Shown here: in pieces, positions 1 through 11,110 of the stretch | How the letters are laid out: every line of letters starts with the position of its first letter | Position numbering within the stretch: position 1 is the first letter of the stretch | Source: Galeopsis tetrahit | Taxonomy: Eukaryota; Streptophyta; Magnoliopsida; Lamiales; Lamiaceae | Direction of reading: 5' to 3' | Assembly: GCA_963675135.1 (NCBI GenBank) | Contig: OY776131.1 | Location: forward strand, 25,101,881-25,165,880 | DNA: 64,000 nt | Notes under the pieces: model-generated | The model's database searches: none | Told to the model about the DNA's origin: nothing | What the model saw: only the letters and a program-made list of their open reading frames with translations | Translations under genes and position numbers: made by a program

Positions 1-917
1 AGAAGGTTTTGGGAAAGATCCAGAAACACAGGAGAAGCTAGCTCTTCGAAGAGCTGAAGAAGGATGGATCAGTTGGTGGAGGTCAACAAGGCAAGGGATG
101 AAAGAAGGGCAAACTTCAAAGCTCCAAGGAGGAGGGCTTCATACAGAAGACTCAAACCTCAAATGCTGCAAAGATGGGACACTCAGTACCCTCACCATGA
201 TAAGTGGGTTCCAATCTCACTAAATGATGCATGGGAGGAGGCCAAGAGAAGTTTTGTATATTACTTTTATGTCATTGGAAAGTGTCTTGAAGAGAGTGTG
301 GATGAAGTCTTTGTCCAGTTCATGTTTGAGAACCATAGGGACCTCTACCAAAAGCTGTTTGCAGCAACTGAGATGGCAAGAGTTGAATTCAAGGCCCCTG
401 GTCCAATTCTGCACATGCCTCCTAAGTTCAATGGGAACTTAATTGATGAGGGAAAGATTCTGGAGGAGTTCATCAACATCATGAAGATGGAGAAGATGAA
501 GATTGGCCCTAGAAGCTCCAACAAGGATGTTTGGGAGCTGAAGAAAAGGGTCTGGGCTCAATATGGCATAGCTCCTCAAGATGATGGAACTCTCTGAAGG
601 ATAAGTTCATCTCTTCCCTATCTGGTCTTTATGATTGTTTATGATTGTTGTTATTCTGTTTTTCTTGTATCAGTCTTGTTGTCCTTTTTGATTTTCTGAT
701 CTGTAATGCTCAATGATATATAAAAGGACCACTGATTTTCTATCAAGAGATAACAACTCATTATCTCAACTAACCATGACATTACATATATACTTGATTT
801 ATTGTGCTAACAGTTTCTTTCAGGAAAGTTGACCAGTTCACTCATCCTGAAAGTAAAGTATAGTATAAGTCAAGGTTCCTTTGTAATAGGTTTTGGCATC
901 ATCAAAAAGGGGGAAAT
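1..917 (+). mobile_element. 3' internal end of a Copia retrotransposon (SIRE/Maximus-like)
   Basis: This segment ends in a purine-rich polypurine tract (905-916) directly followed by TGTTGGGAATAAAATG, a common polypurine-tract/3'-LTR junction in plant Copia elements. The element enters from outside the window on the left, so its gag and pol are not visible. It carries one ORF (64-597). Bases 598-904 hold no ORF that I recognise. The SIRE/Maximus assignment rests on the long LTR and the extra ORF and is an inference. Confidence 0.7.
64..597 (+). CDS. Uncharacterised ORF upstream of a Copia 3' LTR (possible extra/env-like ORF)
   Basis: This is a 177-residue ORF opening with MDQLVEVNKARDERR and lacking any domain I can name. 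It has a basic N-terminal third (several R/K clusters), a central acidic-aromatic stretch and a Lys-rich C-terminus. No transmembrane segment or signal peptide is obvious. It lies about 320 bp before the 3' LTR, where SIRE/Maximus Copia elements carry an additional ORF downstream of pol. It could be the tail of such an ORF, because the frame may continue left of the start shown. Host-gene origin is less likely given the flanking polypurine tract and LTR. Function unknown. Confidence 0.45.
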   Translation: MDQLVEVNKARDERRANFKAPRRRASYRRLKPQMLQRWDTQYPHHDKWVPISLNDAWEEAKRSFVYYFYVIGKCLEESVDEVFVQFMFENHRDLYQKLFAATEMARVEFKAPGPILHMPPKFNGNLIDEGKILEEFINIMKMEKMKIGPRSSNKDVWELKKRVWAQYGIAPQDDGTL

Positions 918-2455
918 TGTTGGGAATAAAATGATTTTGATCTAGATACCAAAACCCCTGATTGATGATGTTCAAATTAGTTGAGATAAGCTCAAGTCTA
1001 GTTCAGGCAAGTTGTCTCAGAACACTTGAGTAAGTAGAATGCTTAAGTCTAAAAGTCTCAGGAATGTTGTGAGATTTTAGTGTTCAGGATAGTTGTCCAA
1101 AGCTGGAATGTTAGGCAGCTTGATAAGTGTTAAATGTCTAGGCCAAAGTTGCTGAACTTTCAAGACAAGCTAACCAAGTGGACAACTGAGCTGAAAAGAT
1201 CAAGAACATTAAAGCAGTACTCATAAATGCAAATGATCAAGAGCATTGAATGTCAAAAGCTTACAGAAGACACATTCAATGAAGCATTTATTGCCAATCA
1301 TGCCTGAACCAAGCATTGAAGACTTAGAGCATTAAAGAGTGAAGCATTGAATGAATGTTGGAACATTCTAAATTGCAGCAGGAATGTTCAGAGAGCTTGT
1401 CCCATCTGATCGTTGGTTGAGTGTAGAGTTTGCCACAAATCAACCTTGGGAGATGTGCATATTTGGAATCTGACACAAGTCTTCTCAGCCGCATTTTTCA
1501 GAAGTCAACACATTCATTCAAGCAACCATTGAAGAGCCCTTTTACACAGTGGATAAAAGGATGCCAAGCTTCATAGCCGTTTCAATGGTGCTGCAAATAG
1601 ACATATTTGAATTGCTATCCCTCCAACGGTTAGTTGTTCAAATTTGTCTATAAATACAGAAGTGATCAAAGGGATTCAAGAATCCAACCACAAGCTATCA
1701 AACTATCATCAAGCTTTCAAAGGAAACCAAGCTGTTCTTCAGAATCTCAAGTTTCCTGAATCACTTCATTTAGCTAAGCCAATCTTTGTAAACATCCAAA
1801 GCTTAGCATTGAGATATCCTAAGCCTTTACACTGTTCTTATTGTAAAGGATATCTCTACTAGTTGGAACCAAACCTTAAACCCTTATCTCATTTAGTGAA
1901 GAGAGTGTTTGTTGTAGAAGTGAGGAGTTAAGGACTGTTAGAGTGAAACACAGTCGTAACTCAGAGAGATTGAGCACTAGGACTCAGATTATCCTAGGGA
2001 TCAAAACACTAAGAGAGTGTTGTTGATCAGTGCACCTTGGCACTATAAAACAAGCTAATTCCATTGTGAAGGAATTATCCTGTTCAATCAGGGAAAGTGG
2101 ATGTAGGAGCTTGAGTCTCTAAACCACTATAAACTTGTGTGCCATTTACTTACTGCTTTCTTTATTGCACTTACATTCAATCATATTTTCAAAGAAGCAA
2201 AAGTCAGTAAGTGAGAAAAACTGTTTTGGACAAAGTACCTGATAACTGTCTTTTCAGAAATTAACTTGGAGTATTTCTTTAAGTCAAAGGCCAACCACAT
2301 TCCGCACTTAGAAACTCTTTTAGATATTTAGCCAACTGATCACTCAATAGTAATCAATAGGACAAGTATCTATCAAAGTTCACACTCAGGCCAGTTGTGA
2401 GACAACCTGCCTGATAAGACCAGTTTTGTTTTAAAAGAAAAGAATTTGCATACAC
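918..2455 (+). repeat. 3' LTR of Copia element (about 1.5 kb)
   Basis: The LTR starts TGTTGGGAATAAAATG right after the polypurine tract. It contains a promoter-like TATA at 1648-1656. It runs to about 2455, where homology switches to an inverted Copia gag/protease. The right border (..CA near 2450-2456) is approximate because neither the other LTR nor a TSD is in the window. A similarly organised sequence occurs at about 40035-41345. Confidence 0.6.
1647..1656 (+). promoter_or_regulatory. LTR TATA box
   Basis: TCTATAAATA sits mid-LTR, at the expected U3/R position for an RNA polymerase II start driving the retroelement. This is called from motif and position only. Confidence 0.4.
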
Positions 2456-2464
2456 AAGTGCATT

Positions 2465-2477
2465 CCCCCCCCCCCCC
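2465..2477. repeat. 13-nt poly-C run inside a short inverted repeat
   Basis: Thirteen C residues are flanked by ACACAAGTG (left) and CACTTGTGT (right). The block lies at the junction between the forward LTR and the truncated inverted Copia element. Confidence 0.8.
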
Positions 2478-2516
2478 ATACACTTGTGTCATACTCCACC
2501 AATGACCAACAGAGGT

Positions 2517-3864
2517 CAATTTACTGATGGATAAAAGATTCTTTGTGATATGGGGCACCACTAAAACATCCAATAACTTAACATCAGAAGACAATTTACA
2601 AGAACCAACATGCGAGATATTTAAAGCATTTCCATTACCAACAATAACAGAACCGTTACCAGTATAAGGTTCAAACGAATCCAGAGCAGTAGATCGATTG
2701 GTCATATGAGCAGACGCACCCGAATCAAGGTACCAATCAGGAGTAGAGTCTGAAACATTGCAAGTCGAAGTGAATGCATGGGCCAAATTTGCCGAGGACA
2801 CAGCCTGTCGGGCACCTAAAAATTGAGGACATTTATCCGCATAATGCTCCCCTCGACATATTTGACAACGAGGAACGTAGGGTTTGCGCCCCCCGTTTGA
2901 TGAACTCAAGCCATGTGGGCTGCCAGAAAAGTAGCCACGCGATTTTACGGACTGTCCTCGACCAAAACCGGAGCTACGGGCATGGGTGTTGCCCCGACCA
3001 CCATGGCGACTCGACGAGTGGGAGCCTCGCTGAAAATTACCGCGACCATGAGAAGAACCAGAAAGGCAGCAGTGGGAGCGGAACCTTCCATGGCCCGTAA
3101 CATGAGATCATACTGCTTGGCCTGATTTAATAAGTCTCGAAAGGCTGGAATGGGAGAGAGAGCCATACGAGTGTCTGCAAAACCCACAAATTGGACACCC
3201 AAACCACGCAAAAACCAGTGACTCTTATCAGAGTCATCCACCGGACGTCCTATAGCATTCAATTGGTCACATAATAATTTGAATTTTTTACCATAGTCTT
3301 CGACAGAAGAATCACCCCGGCGAAGAGAGAGAAGTTCCTCCCGAAGTTGGTGCTGACGTGAGACAGAGGAGAAAACACCCTCAAGAGTCTTCCATGTTTC
3401 ACGAGAGGTGGAGGAGTCAATAACCTCGGACGCTGCATCTTCAGAGAGGGAGGTGTACATAACACTGAGAAGCTTTTTATCCTTCATCTTCCAAGATGTA
3501 TATTTGGGATTGACAGATTTTTCACCAGAAGCAGAGGTGATGGTGGATGGAGGTGCGGCAATGGTGCCGTCCAGAAGACCCATCAAATCAAAACATTCGG
3601 CCATGTGCATAATCTGGCGACGCCATAGGAGATAGTTTGTGGCGTTCAATTTTATCGCAGCAACCATATTTATCATTGCTGTAACAGGAAGAGTTTCAGT
3701 GGCTGGGGTAGTCATGATGCAAAGAGAATTAGGGTTTCACACCAGAGGGGGCCGTCTGGGGAAGAAAAGTCACGACGGAGGGGACGAGTCCGATCGGAAA
3801 TTAGCAGAAGGCGGCGGCTGTGAAGGAGAACAGAAAGAAGTTTAGGATCGTATAGCTGATACCA
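2517..3864 (-). pseudogene. Copia gag-protease, truncated and frameshifted
   Basis: On the minus strand a tRNA-Met-type primer site (TGGTATCAGCT, complement of 3854-3864) follows the LTR, and gag starts at 3715. The product resembles Copia Gag (UBN2-type): 'NYLLWRRQI' near the N-terminus, 'LCDQLNAIG' and 'HWFLRGLG' in the middle. A frameshift at about 2950-3060 moves the reading into a second frame. That frame carries a zinc knuckle (CQICRGEHYADKC, one residue shorter than CX2CX4HX4C) and the aspartic protease motif WYLDSGASAHMT. The sequence stops being Copia-like just after LLSISKLTS (about 2517), so integrase, RT and RNase H are absent. It is related to, but clearly diverged from, the element at 55100-58493. 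Confidence 0.85.
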
Positions 3865-4034
3865 TGTAAGAGGATTTGAGAATCACCAATGAATGTGGTG
3901 ATAGTGTGATTTGCTATTAATAAGGAGTAGTTACAACTTTACAATTGATATCCCATAATTGATGGGAGATATATACGGAATTACAAAAATTGAATATATA
4001 CCAAAAATGACTTAGTCAACTAATTGCCTTATTA
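3865..4034 (-). repeat. 5' LTR of the inverted Copia element
   Basis: The LTR abuts the primer-binding site at 3864. On the minus strand it would begin TAATAAGGCAATTAG and end CTCTTACA, a layout like the LTRs at 55100 and 61847. The far border was chosen by that similarity and is approximate. Confidence 0.55.
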
Positions 4035-4310
4035 GATGGCTGGAACAAACGGCGGCGAGAGCGACGGTCGGCGGAGACGGTTAGAACAAGTAGATCTGAG
4101 GATCTGTAACCTAGATCTGATGAAACGGCGACGCCGGAGGTAGGTGGTACCGGCAAGGCGGCGACTAAAGGATCTAACAAGATCTACCAGATTATTTTGC
4201 AGATCTACATGAGGGGGAAAACTTGATCGAGAGATTTGAACAAACGAAAGAGAAGAGAGAAACGAAGAGAAAATCGCACACACTTATGCGTGAAAATCGT
4301 ACACTCTACG
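4035..4310. other. GC-richer stretch with repeated AGATCT-type motifs, unassigned
   Basis: This 275-bp island is much less AT-rich than its surroundings. It contains at least six copies of (A/G)GATCT or AGATCT between 4090 and 4210. A minus-strand ORF (4283-4032, 83 aa) has no recognisable domain. It may be leader sequence of another retroelement. Confidence 0.3.
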
Positions 4311-4520
4311 GGGAAATTGCACCTACATCTTCTCTCTAGCTCATTAAGTATCAAAGATTTATTCATTGCTTTTAACACACACAACTCTTAGTCTATACTT
4401 TCTCCTCTCAAAAGTATTCTACTGACTTGAGCATCGAAAATTCATCATCGAAAATTTAACAACGAGTTCTTTTCAGTATCCGTGCACGCGGGTGGCACTG
4501 GATCTCATATCTTTGGAGGA
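4311..4520 (+). repeat. Possible LTR relic (Gypsy-like)
   Basis: Contains 'ctgacttgagcatcg' and 'cgcgggtggcactggat', phrases resembling U5 regions of plant Gypsy LTRs. No partner LTR or primer site is visible. Confidence 0.25.
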
Positions 4521-6713
4521 CAATTTTAGAGAATTTCCATAGATAATTTCGAATTATTTTCATTGTTGAGTTTTAATTTATTTTTTGCCTTCATAACCTA
4601 ATACCATTAATTGTGATATATTTAAAAAATTCATTGTGGCATCTTATCTTATCTTAATACTCTATATTTGTGAGAATATAATGCGATAGGTGTCTCAATT
4701 TTATCACTCTACACAATCTCTCTCTTCACCAAAATCATCTACTCTGAGTATTTCAAAATCCCTGCATTCTCAAGCATTCTGATTAAAAAAAATCTATTTT
4801 TCCTATTTTAATCTCAAAATAATAATTTACATATTATCTACCCATAATTATTATTTTTAAATTTGAAATCATAATTATTATTTTTAAATTTGAAATCATA
4901 ATCATAATTATTATTTTTAATTTTATTTTTTAAACTTTAATCACAACATTATTTATTTTTTTAAATTTAATCACATTATTTTATTCTTAATACCACCCTA
5001 TTCAAATCAATAAATCTTTATTTTCTTTCTTTGGCTGAGCGACTTTTTTTTTTTTAATCACAATATTTTTTTAATCAAATCTTAATTTTATCTTAATCTT
5101 AATATGATTAATATATTTGAATCTCTCTTTTCTCAAATTCATTCTATTTTAAAATTGATTTTTTTATTAATTTAACAATTATTAATATTTTATTAATCTT
5201 AATTATTAATTTTAACCCGACGTAAGATTTTTAAAAAATTATTTTAATCTTATCTTCTAAATGCCCACTTTTAAATATTAATTTTGAATATTAAAATTTA
5301 AATATACTTCATGAAACAGAATTTCAGTGTAAAAATATGTTATTAATAAATCCAATTTTGAATATTTAAATTTAAGATTATCATTAATTTTCGCCCACTC
5401 TCTATCTTAATTATCTATCGTACATTCAAATCATAATTTCAACTATAAAGCATATGCATAAATCATTTGTTAATCATAATTTTATCACTCATTTCTCTCG
5501 AGTTTACAGGGGTATGATGTTTTTATAGAAATTTATATTTTCTCAAACCTCTAATGTGCAGTCATGTTTTGCAGAACTTTGATGATTTTCATCTTCATTT
5601 TTTCATTTGAAACATCTCATACAAGTTCAAGATCTACAATGATGTAAATTTTAAAAGTCATGTGTAATTAATGCACAAGAAATTCATTTAGAGATTGTAC
5701 TTTATATTCCAAAATCATGTAATTAATTTTTAGAGATGTAGGAGTACATTTTATTCCAAGATCATGTTATTTCTTTTTAGATACTATAGAATTTATCAAT
5801 TTGTATATTATTTTTTTTTTAATATTTTATTTTATATTTATTTCTTTGAGAAAATCATATCTAAAAATTTGAGTTTATAATTTTGAATGTTTCATTTTAA
5901 CGTATGATGAGATGAAAATAATGTTTCATTTTATAAGTTAAAAAAAATACTCCGTACAACTTAAGTTAAAAAAAAATACAACTTAATAGGTTTGTATACT
6001 TATTTTTAAATAAATTAAATATTTTCTTGTAAATTATTAACTACGATACAAATTGTAAAATCAAATTAGAATCAATATTATTGTTATTGTTAGGTTCACA
6101 ATATTATTATTATTCTTAGGTTCCTATTTGTCCGACTTCAAAAAAAGAAAGGTTCGATTTTTTATATAATAAATTTTGAATTTTATGTTAACTTAAATGT
6201 AATTTATATATTTTATGTAAATATTTTTTTATAATATACATGGCATGTATTTATTTTGTTAAAGGTTTTTTTAATTGCACCAATCATCGAGAATGAAGCG
6301 CACCAATCATCGAGAATGAAGGGCACATAAATTATATTTAACTTTATAAAAGCTGAATTATTGCCGTAAATTATATATATTGGACTTTAAGATGAATTAT
6401 TGTCGAGATGTGAATGTATATATAATTTTATTGAGATATAGAGTGTGATTGTATTCTAAAATAATTTTAAAAACTTTCTAAGATATAGAGAGTATTGTGG
6501 AGGATTTTAGAGAATTTTTAATAATTGTCCAGAATAATTTAAGAAATTCCAACAAAGTTTGATTAGTTAATTAAAATGTCATAATCATGCAATTATTTGT
6601 TATAATATAATCGTTTTTAATAATTTATTTATTTTTTATATATTTGTTTATATTTTATTATTGTTTATATAATAATAATTTATTATATTTAAAGATATCA
6701 TTGTATTTGTCTT
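4521..6713. other. AT-rich intergenic DNA
   Basis: No gene is supported. The only local structure seen is a perfect 23-bp tandem duplication (unit starting gcaccaatcatcgagaatg) at 6277-6322, plus short direct repeats near 4850-4920. Confidence 0.6.
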
Positions 6714-7031
6714 TAAGTGGATATTTATTTTGGAATGGAAAATTCCAACCATGTTCTACTTTAGAATTTAAATTTATAATTTTAAAATCTTACCCTACAA
6801 ATATCTATAAACCCTACAAAAGTCAACCCTATAAATATCTACAAACTCTATATAAATACCTATAATAACATATATAAACACCTATAATTCTATACAAGTT
6901 AAATTATATCCTACTTAAATTCTAAAACAAACACAAAATATATACTCCTAAGTTATTAAAATTTCAAAATCTACTAGATTTTAAAATCCAAATTTCAAAA
7001 TTCTTAAAATTCCAAAACAAACATCCACTTA
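6714..7031. mobile_element. MITE with about 22-bp terminal inverted repeats
   Basis: The left end TAAGTGGATATTTATTTTGG and the complement of the right end TAAGTGGATGTTTGTTTTGG match at 18 of 20 positions. The interior is non-coding and AT-rich. No clear target duplication was found, so the superfamily is open. Confidence 0.6.
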
Positions 7032-7606
7032 GTTTTGTAGTTTTGTAGAATCTGTGAAGCTTTTAGAAATTTATAATTTTATATATTTTTTTCTTAATAA
7101 AATTATTTTATAATGCCTTTATTTATTAAAAATATTTTCTTAATTTTACCATTAAAATCATAATTGTATTAATGCATGTTATTAATATATTAAAAAATAT
7201 TATTCTATAATATATAAAAATTAATATAGTATTTAAAGTTATTATTTTAATAAATCGATCCTAATATAATATTTAATATTATTATTTTAATAAATCGACC
7301 CCGCGTAAAACGCGGTATAGGGGTAGTTACATGATATGATTCGAAGCTTTGTAGGAATAAGGATCTTAGTCTGCAAGTAAATTAAAATTAAAAAAATCAA
7401 ATGATCGGTCAGTCCATATGCCATCACAATGACCAACGCTCACTAAATACTTCTCTCTCTCTCTCTAAAAACCCCCAAAATCACGCCGCCCACCATCTTC
7501 TTCCCCAACAAAAATATCTCCTCCTCCTCCCCACTACAATCCACACTTTCTTTAAAATAGAGAGATCTATAAGAATTACATAAAAAAGTAGACCCACATC
7601 ACCACC
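7032..7606. other. AT-rich spacer with a short GC hairpin
   Basis: No gene. At about 7300-7316 lies the hairpin CCGCG-taaaa-CGCGG, reminiscent of Helitron 3' hairpins but without a CTRR end. Confidence 0.4.
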
Positions 7607-7711
7607 GCCTGTAGCGCCGCCGATCGCCGACTGTAGCGCCGCTGCTCGCCGCCTGTAGCGCCGTTACACCGACTGTAGCTCCGCCGCACCGCCTGTAGTG
7701 CCGCCGCGACG
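7607..7711. repeat. Five-copy GC-rich minisatellite (20-22 bp unit)
   Basis: Units begin G(C/A)CTGTAG(C/T) at 7607, 7629, 7651, 7671 and 7691. Each contains CTGTAGYKCCG followed by CCG-rich DNA. The island is strikingly GC-rich against AT-rich flanks. Confidence 0.75.
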
Positions 7712-7751
7712 TTTTTTCATTGGGTGAAGGGGTTTTTTTTTAGGGTTTTAA

Positions 7752-7831
7752 TTGGGATCAATGGGTGAATCTCCCCGTCGGAGCCACGGTGGCCGATCGG
7801 GTGAGTCATCCACTCACCCGATTGATCCCAT
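7752..7831. repeat. Imperfect palindrome
   Basis: TTGGGATCAAT..GGGTGA (7752 onward) pairs with TCACCCGATTGATCCCA (7815-7831). An inner hairpin CGGGTGAG..CTCACCCG lies at 7798-7820. Confidence 0.65.
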
Positions 7832-8109
7832 TTTATTTTCGTTTTTATGTTTACCGCATGTTTCTTTAGTTTATTTCCTAGTTCAGATCTGGTGTTCTTA
7901 GTTTTGTTTTTTTAATTTCTTCCTATGTTGTTATTTTCTGTCTACTTTATTTTCTTTTCACCTGTTGCTCTGGTTGTCTCCCTGTTGTGATGGGTTTTCT
8001 TCCCGTTTACGGGTTTTTCCATGGTGTCACTTTGTTGTGTCTGTTGGAGTTGGTTGCCTTGGGTCGTCTTTAGTGATTTGGGAGGTTTGTAGCACGGGTT
8101 GATGCTATC
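7832..8109. other. Unassigned T-rich sequence
   Basis: No coding signal is recognised. It adjoins the downstream end of the inverted L1 relic and could be part of that element's tail. Confidence 0.35.
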
Positions 8110-9590
8110 TTCTTAGATTGCGGAGCAACATACCTTTAATACTTAACATCAAGCCATTCTCAAAATCATTCAAAACAAGGGATGAAGAAATAGCCTCAAT
8201 GGCTACTGTCGCATCAGTTCTAATCCCTTGGACAGCCAATTTCCAATGAAGACATCTTTTAAGGCCTATCTGAATTGCCAACTTCCTGATATAGACTTAT
8301 TAATCCTCTGAGATCTAACCACATCCTGAATCATCAGTTTTTTTTTTGAATTACATTAAATACCCATCACTTTTCCCCTCCCCATGACTCGAACCCAGAA
8401 TCTAAAGCCTAGGTATTGGTGCTCTAACCACTTGAGCTATCCAACTTCATCTGAATCATCAGTTTATGATTTCCAACAAAATCTTTATAATATTTAATTG
8501 CCCATTCCACATCAAAACACTTCTCCATCTTCCTCCAACTATCAAAATCCTCCGAACAATGGAGTTTATTACATCTTCCTTTCCATATGGCCCAAACCAT
8601 AACCATCATAAGCTGAAAATCATTTTTAGAACACACCTGCCAAATCCCAAAAAGCAGACCTCTGCTACTCTCATCACCACAGTTTTTAAAAAACTTTCAA
8701 AAACCATACCTCTTCCATATTTTCCTGACAAAATGGCATTTGAAAATGCCATGCACTGTAGTCGCGTAGGACGCTCCGCAGCACCCACATGAGGGATCGA
8801 CAGGTACATGATGTGAAGCCAAGTTCCCCTCCAATGCCACCGTATCCATAACCAATTTCCAAGCAAAAATCCTGATCTTCGGAGGCACATCCATCTTCCA
8901 AATATGTGTAAAAAACTCCCTATCCATCTTATTGTTAGACCCACTTGGTTGATCCTGCTTTATAAGATCAATTTCCCTTGCTAACTTATATCCCGAAGCC
9001 ACAGTATATTGTCCCAAAGACGAACAAGGCCATATTCTATAATCCCTTTCATTCCCTCCTTTAATTTATGTACTTAATATAGCCTCTGCTTCAAAGGGCA
9101 AAAACGTTGTTCGAACAAGCTCTTCATTCCAAGAAGATTCCGCCGTAATAAACCTATCAACATTTGATGCACTGGCAATTCTAGATTTAATACGGCCATC
9201 TGCAAACCCCTGCACCCATCTATCTTTAAAGATGTGTATATTTTTCCCATTCCCAACATTCCATCTGATGCCAGCTTCCAGAATCTCCCTTCCCCACAAC
9301 AGCGATCTCCAACTAAAGGATGGGTTCGAACCCAAACCCGCCATCATCACATCAGAATGTTTAAAATACCTGGCCTTGAAGATCTTCCCAATCAGTGATT
9401 CTGGTTTACTAATCAATCTCCAGACTTGTTTTGCAAGAAGGGCTTTATTAAATTGCACTAGACACTGGAAGCCCAACCCTCATTTTTCCTTTAATTGGCA
9501 CATGTCTCCCCACTTTTTCCAATGAATCTTCTTTCCTTCCATTCTATCTCCCCACCAAAAGCCTGTAATCAATTTCTCAATAAAAACTAA
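8110..9590 (-). pseudogene. 5'-truncated L1 (LINE) ORF2 C-terminal relic
   Basis: Read on the minus strand, this is the C-terminal part of a plant L1 ORF2. It shows 'FWWGDRMEGKKIHWKKW', then 'FNKALLAKQVWRLISKPESL' and 'WNVGNGKNIHIFKDRW' (about 9560-9200). The cysteine-rich zf-RVT segment follows ('HIWKMDVPPKIRIFAWKL', 'CGCCGAS', 9017-8697), and then a tail fragment down to about 8110. Frame changes and stops separate the blocks, and the RT catalytic domain is absent. A SINE is inserted at 8341-8450, and the LINE reading continues on both sides of it. Dead element. Confidence 0.85.
8341..8450 (-). mobile_element. tRNA-derived SINE, reverse orientation, with 15-bp target duplication
   Basis: Flanked by perfect direct repeats ctgaatcatcagttt at 8326-8340 and 8451-8465. 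Read on the minus strand it opens with an A box (TAGCTCAAGTGGTTAGAGCA), carries a B box (GGTTCGAGTC) and ends in an A-rich tail. It belongs to the same family as 14979-15068 and 52227-52342. Confidence 0.9.
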
Positions 9591-10254
9591 TTAAATTCCG
9601 GGGAAGAATTAATGTCGTATCCGCCCGTATATAGAATGAAAACCCATGTTTGAATTCTACATTTTATTTTAACTGAGTCCAACATAAAGTAAAATATAAG
9701 AATCAAACTACCCATATATTATGTTTTATATTTAATTTTTTACTCAGAATATATTTTATTAGCCAAGAACTTATATGCACTCGACTGCTCCATACCTACC
9801 ATCCATCCTGATCCGACCCAACATGCGGCCCGATCCGTTCAATCCGCTACCAACTTGAAGATGTTAATTAAAAAAAATGCAAAATAATAGAAAAAGAATT
9901 TAAACTATGTACCTCAACCTTAAAAAATTCTAACAATAACCATCTAGACTACTAACATACTTATTAAAATATTATCTTTCTTCTATACATATTATAATAA
10001 AATGAGAAAAAAATGTGTGAGGAGAACGAGGTTTGAACTATTTAACTCATACTTAAATACACATTCTCAATTTAGACTGCTGTCATACTCTTTAATAAAT
10101 AATGTTATTAATTATATATAATAAAGTAATAAATAATTCACAAAAAAATATTAAGTTCCACTATTTAATTTTTTAAGTAAAAATGTTTTACACTTTTCAA
10201 TTTTATTGACTAAATTTTTTTGAGTAAAAATGTGTTAAATTTTTTAAGTGAAAA
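9591..10254. other. AT-rich intergenic DNA
   Basis: No gene. 'gatccgacccaacatgcggc' near 9800 resembles a short fragment of a repeated-word MITE. Confidence 0.5.
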
Positions 10255-10640
10255 TTTTTATTTAGTAAAAAGTGCAACACAATATTACTAAAAGTGCAAG
10301 TCATATAATTAAAAAGTGAAATACAATATTTCTGAAACGTGTAAGCTAGTTACTATAACTGAAAATTGCAACACAATATTATTAAAAAGTGCAAGTCAGT
10401 ATAACTGAAAAATGCAACACAATATTAATGAAAAGTGTAAGTCACTATAACTGAAAAGTGCAACACAATATTACTAAAAAATGTAAGTAACTATAACTGA
10501 AAAATGTAAGTCAATATAACTAAAATGTGCAACACAATATTACTTAAAAGTGCAAGTTACTATAACTGAAATGTACCACACAATATTACAGAAAAGTTTA
10601 AGTCACTTCAACTTAAAAGTGCAATACAATATTATTGATT
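10255..10640. repeat. Degenerate minisatellite (gtgcaacacaatatta / gtgcaagtcactataact)
   Basis: About 8-9 alternating diverged copies of two about 20-bp phrases, 'aaaagtgcaacacaatatta' and 'aaaagtgcaagtcactataa'. Three further copies occur at 11290-11385. Non-coding. Confidence 0.75.
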
Positions 10641-10878
10641 ATTATATATATTAAAGACGATCATTTAGTTATCGAATATGACAGTCATTTAAATGGTAAG
10701 TGAGCATGTGTCTAAGGTCCATTTACATGGTTCGAAACCCATCTCTCTCACAAATATTTTTCTTTCTTTGCTTTTTACAATTAATATGATATATACGAAA
10801 GAAAATTATTTATTTATTGAGTATGACAACAACTTAGATGGTAAGTGACCAGCTTTACTTTTTACAATTAATATGATA

Positions 10879-11108
10879 CTCCCTCCTATTCTTAATATAA
10901 ATCGTTTTTATATGACGTTTTACACTTTTCAATATAAAATAATTACATTTCTTCCAAATTTAACCTTTAGATCACTAAATATTTACATAAATGTGTTCTT
11001 TTTTTTATGAGATGTATAATCGTTAATTAAGGGTAACATGAGAAATAAATTTTTTTCTTAATATGTATGCATGAACTTAGGATGATATATATTTTGAATA
11101 AGAGGGAG
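10879..11108. mobile_element. Stowaway-type MITE
   Basis: Ends CTCCCTCC...GAGGGAG, flanked by TA dinucleotides (10877-10878, 11109-11110). About 230 bp, non-coding. Such elements are mobilised by Tc1/mariner transposases. Confidence 0.8.
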
Positions 11109-11110
11109 TA

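Noticed and set aside
7297..7320. Helitron 3' end
   Set aside because: A GC hairpin is present, but there is no CTRR terminus and no TC 5' end; left as a note only.
8378..8440. tRNA gene on the minus strand
   Set aside because: A and B boxes are present but the sequence does not close a cloverleaf, has an A-rich tail and is flanked by a target duplication, so it is a SINE.
10255..10640. CRISPR-like alternation of repeats and spacers
   Set aside because: Both the repeats and the intervening phrases are diverged copies of each other. The context is a plant nuclear genome with no cas genes.
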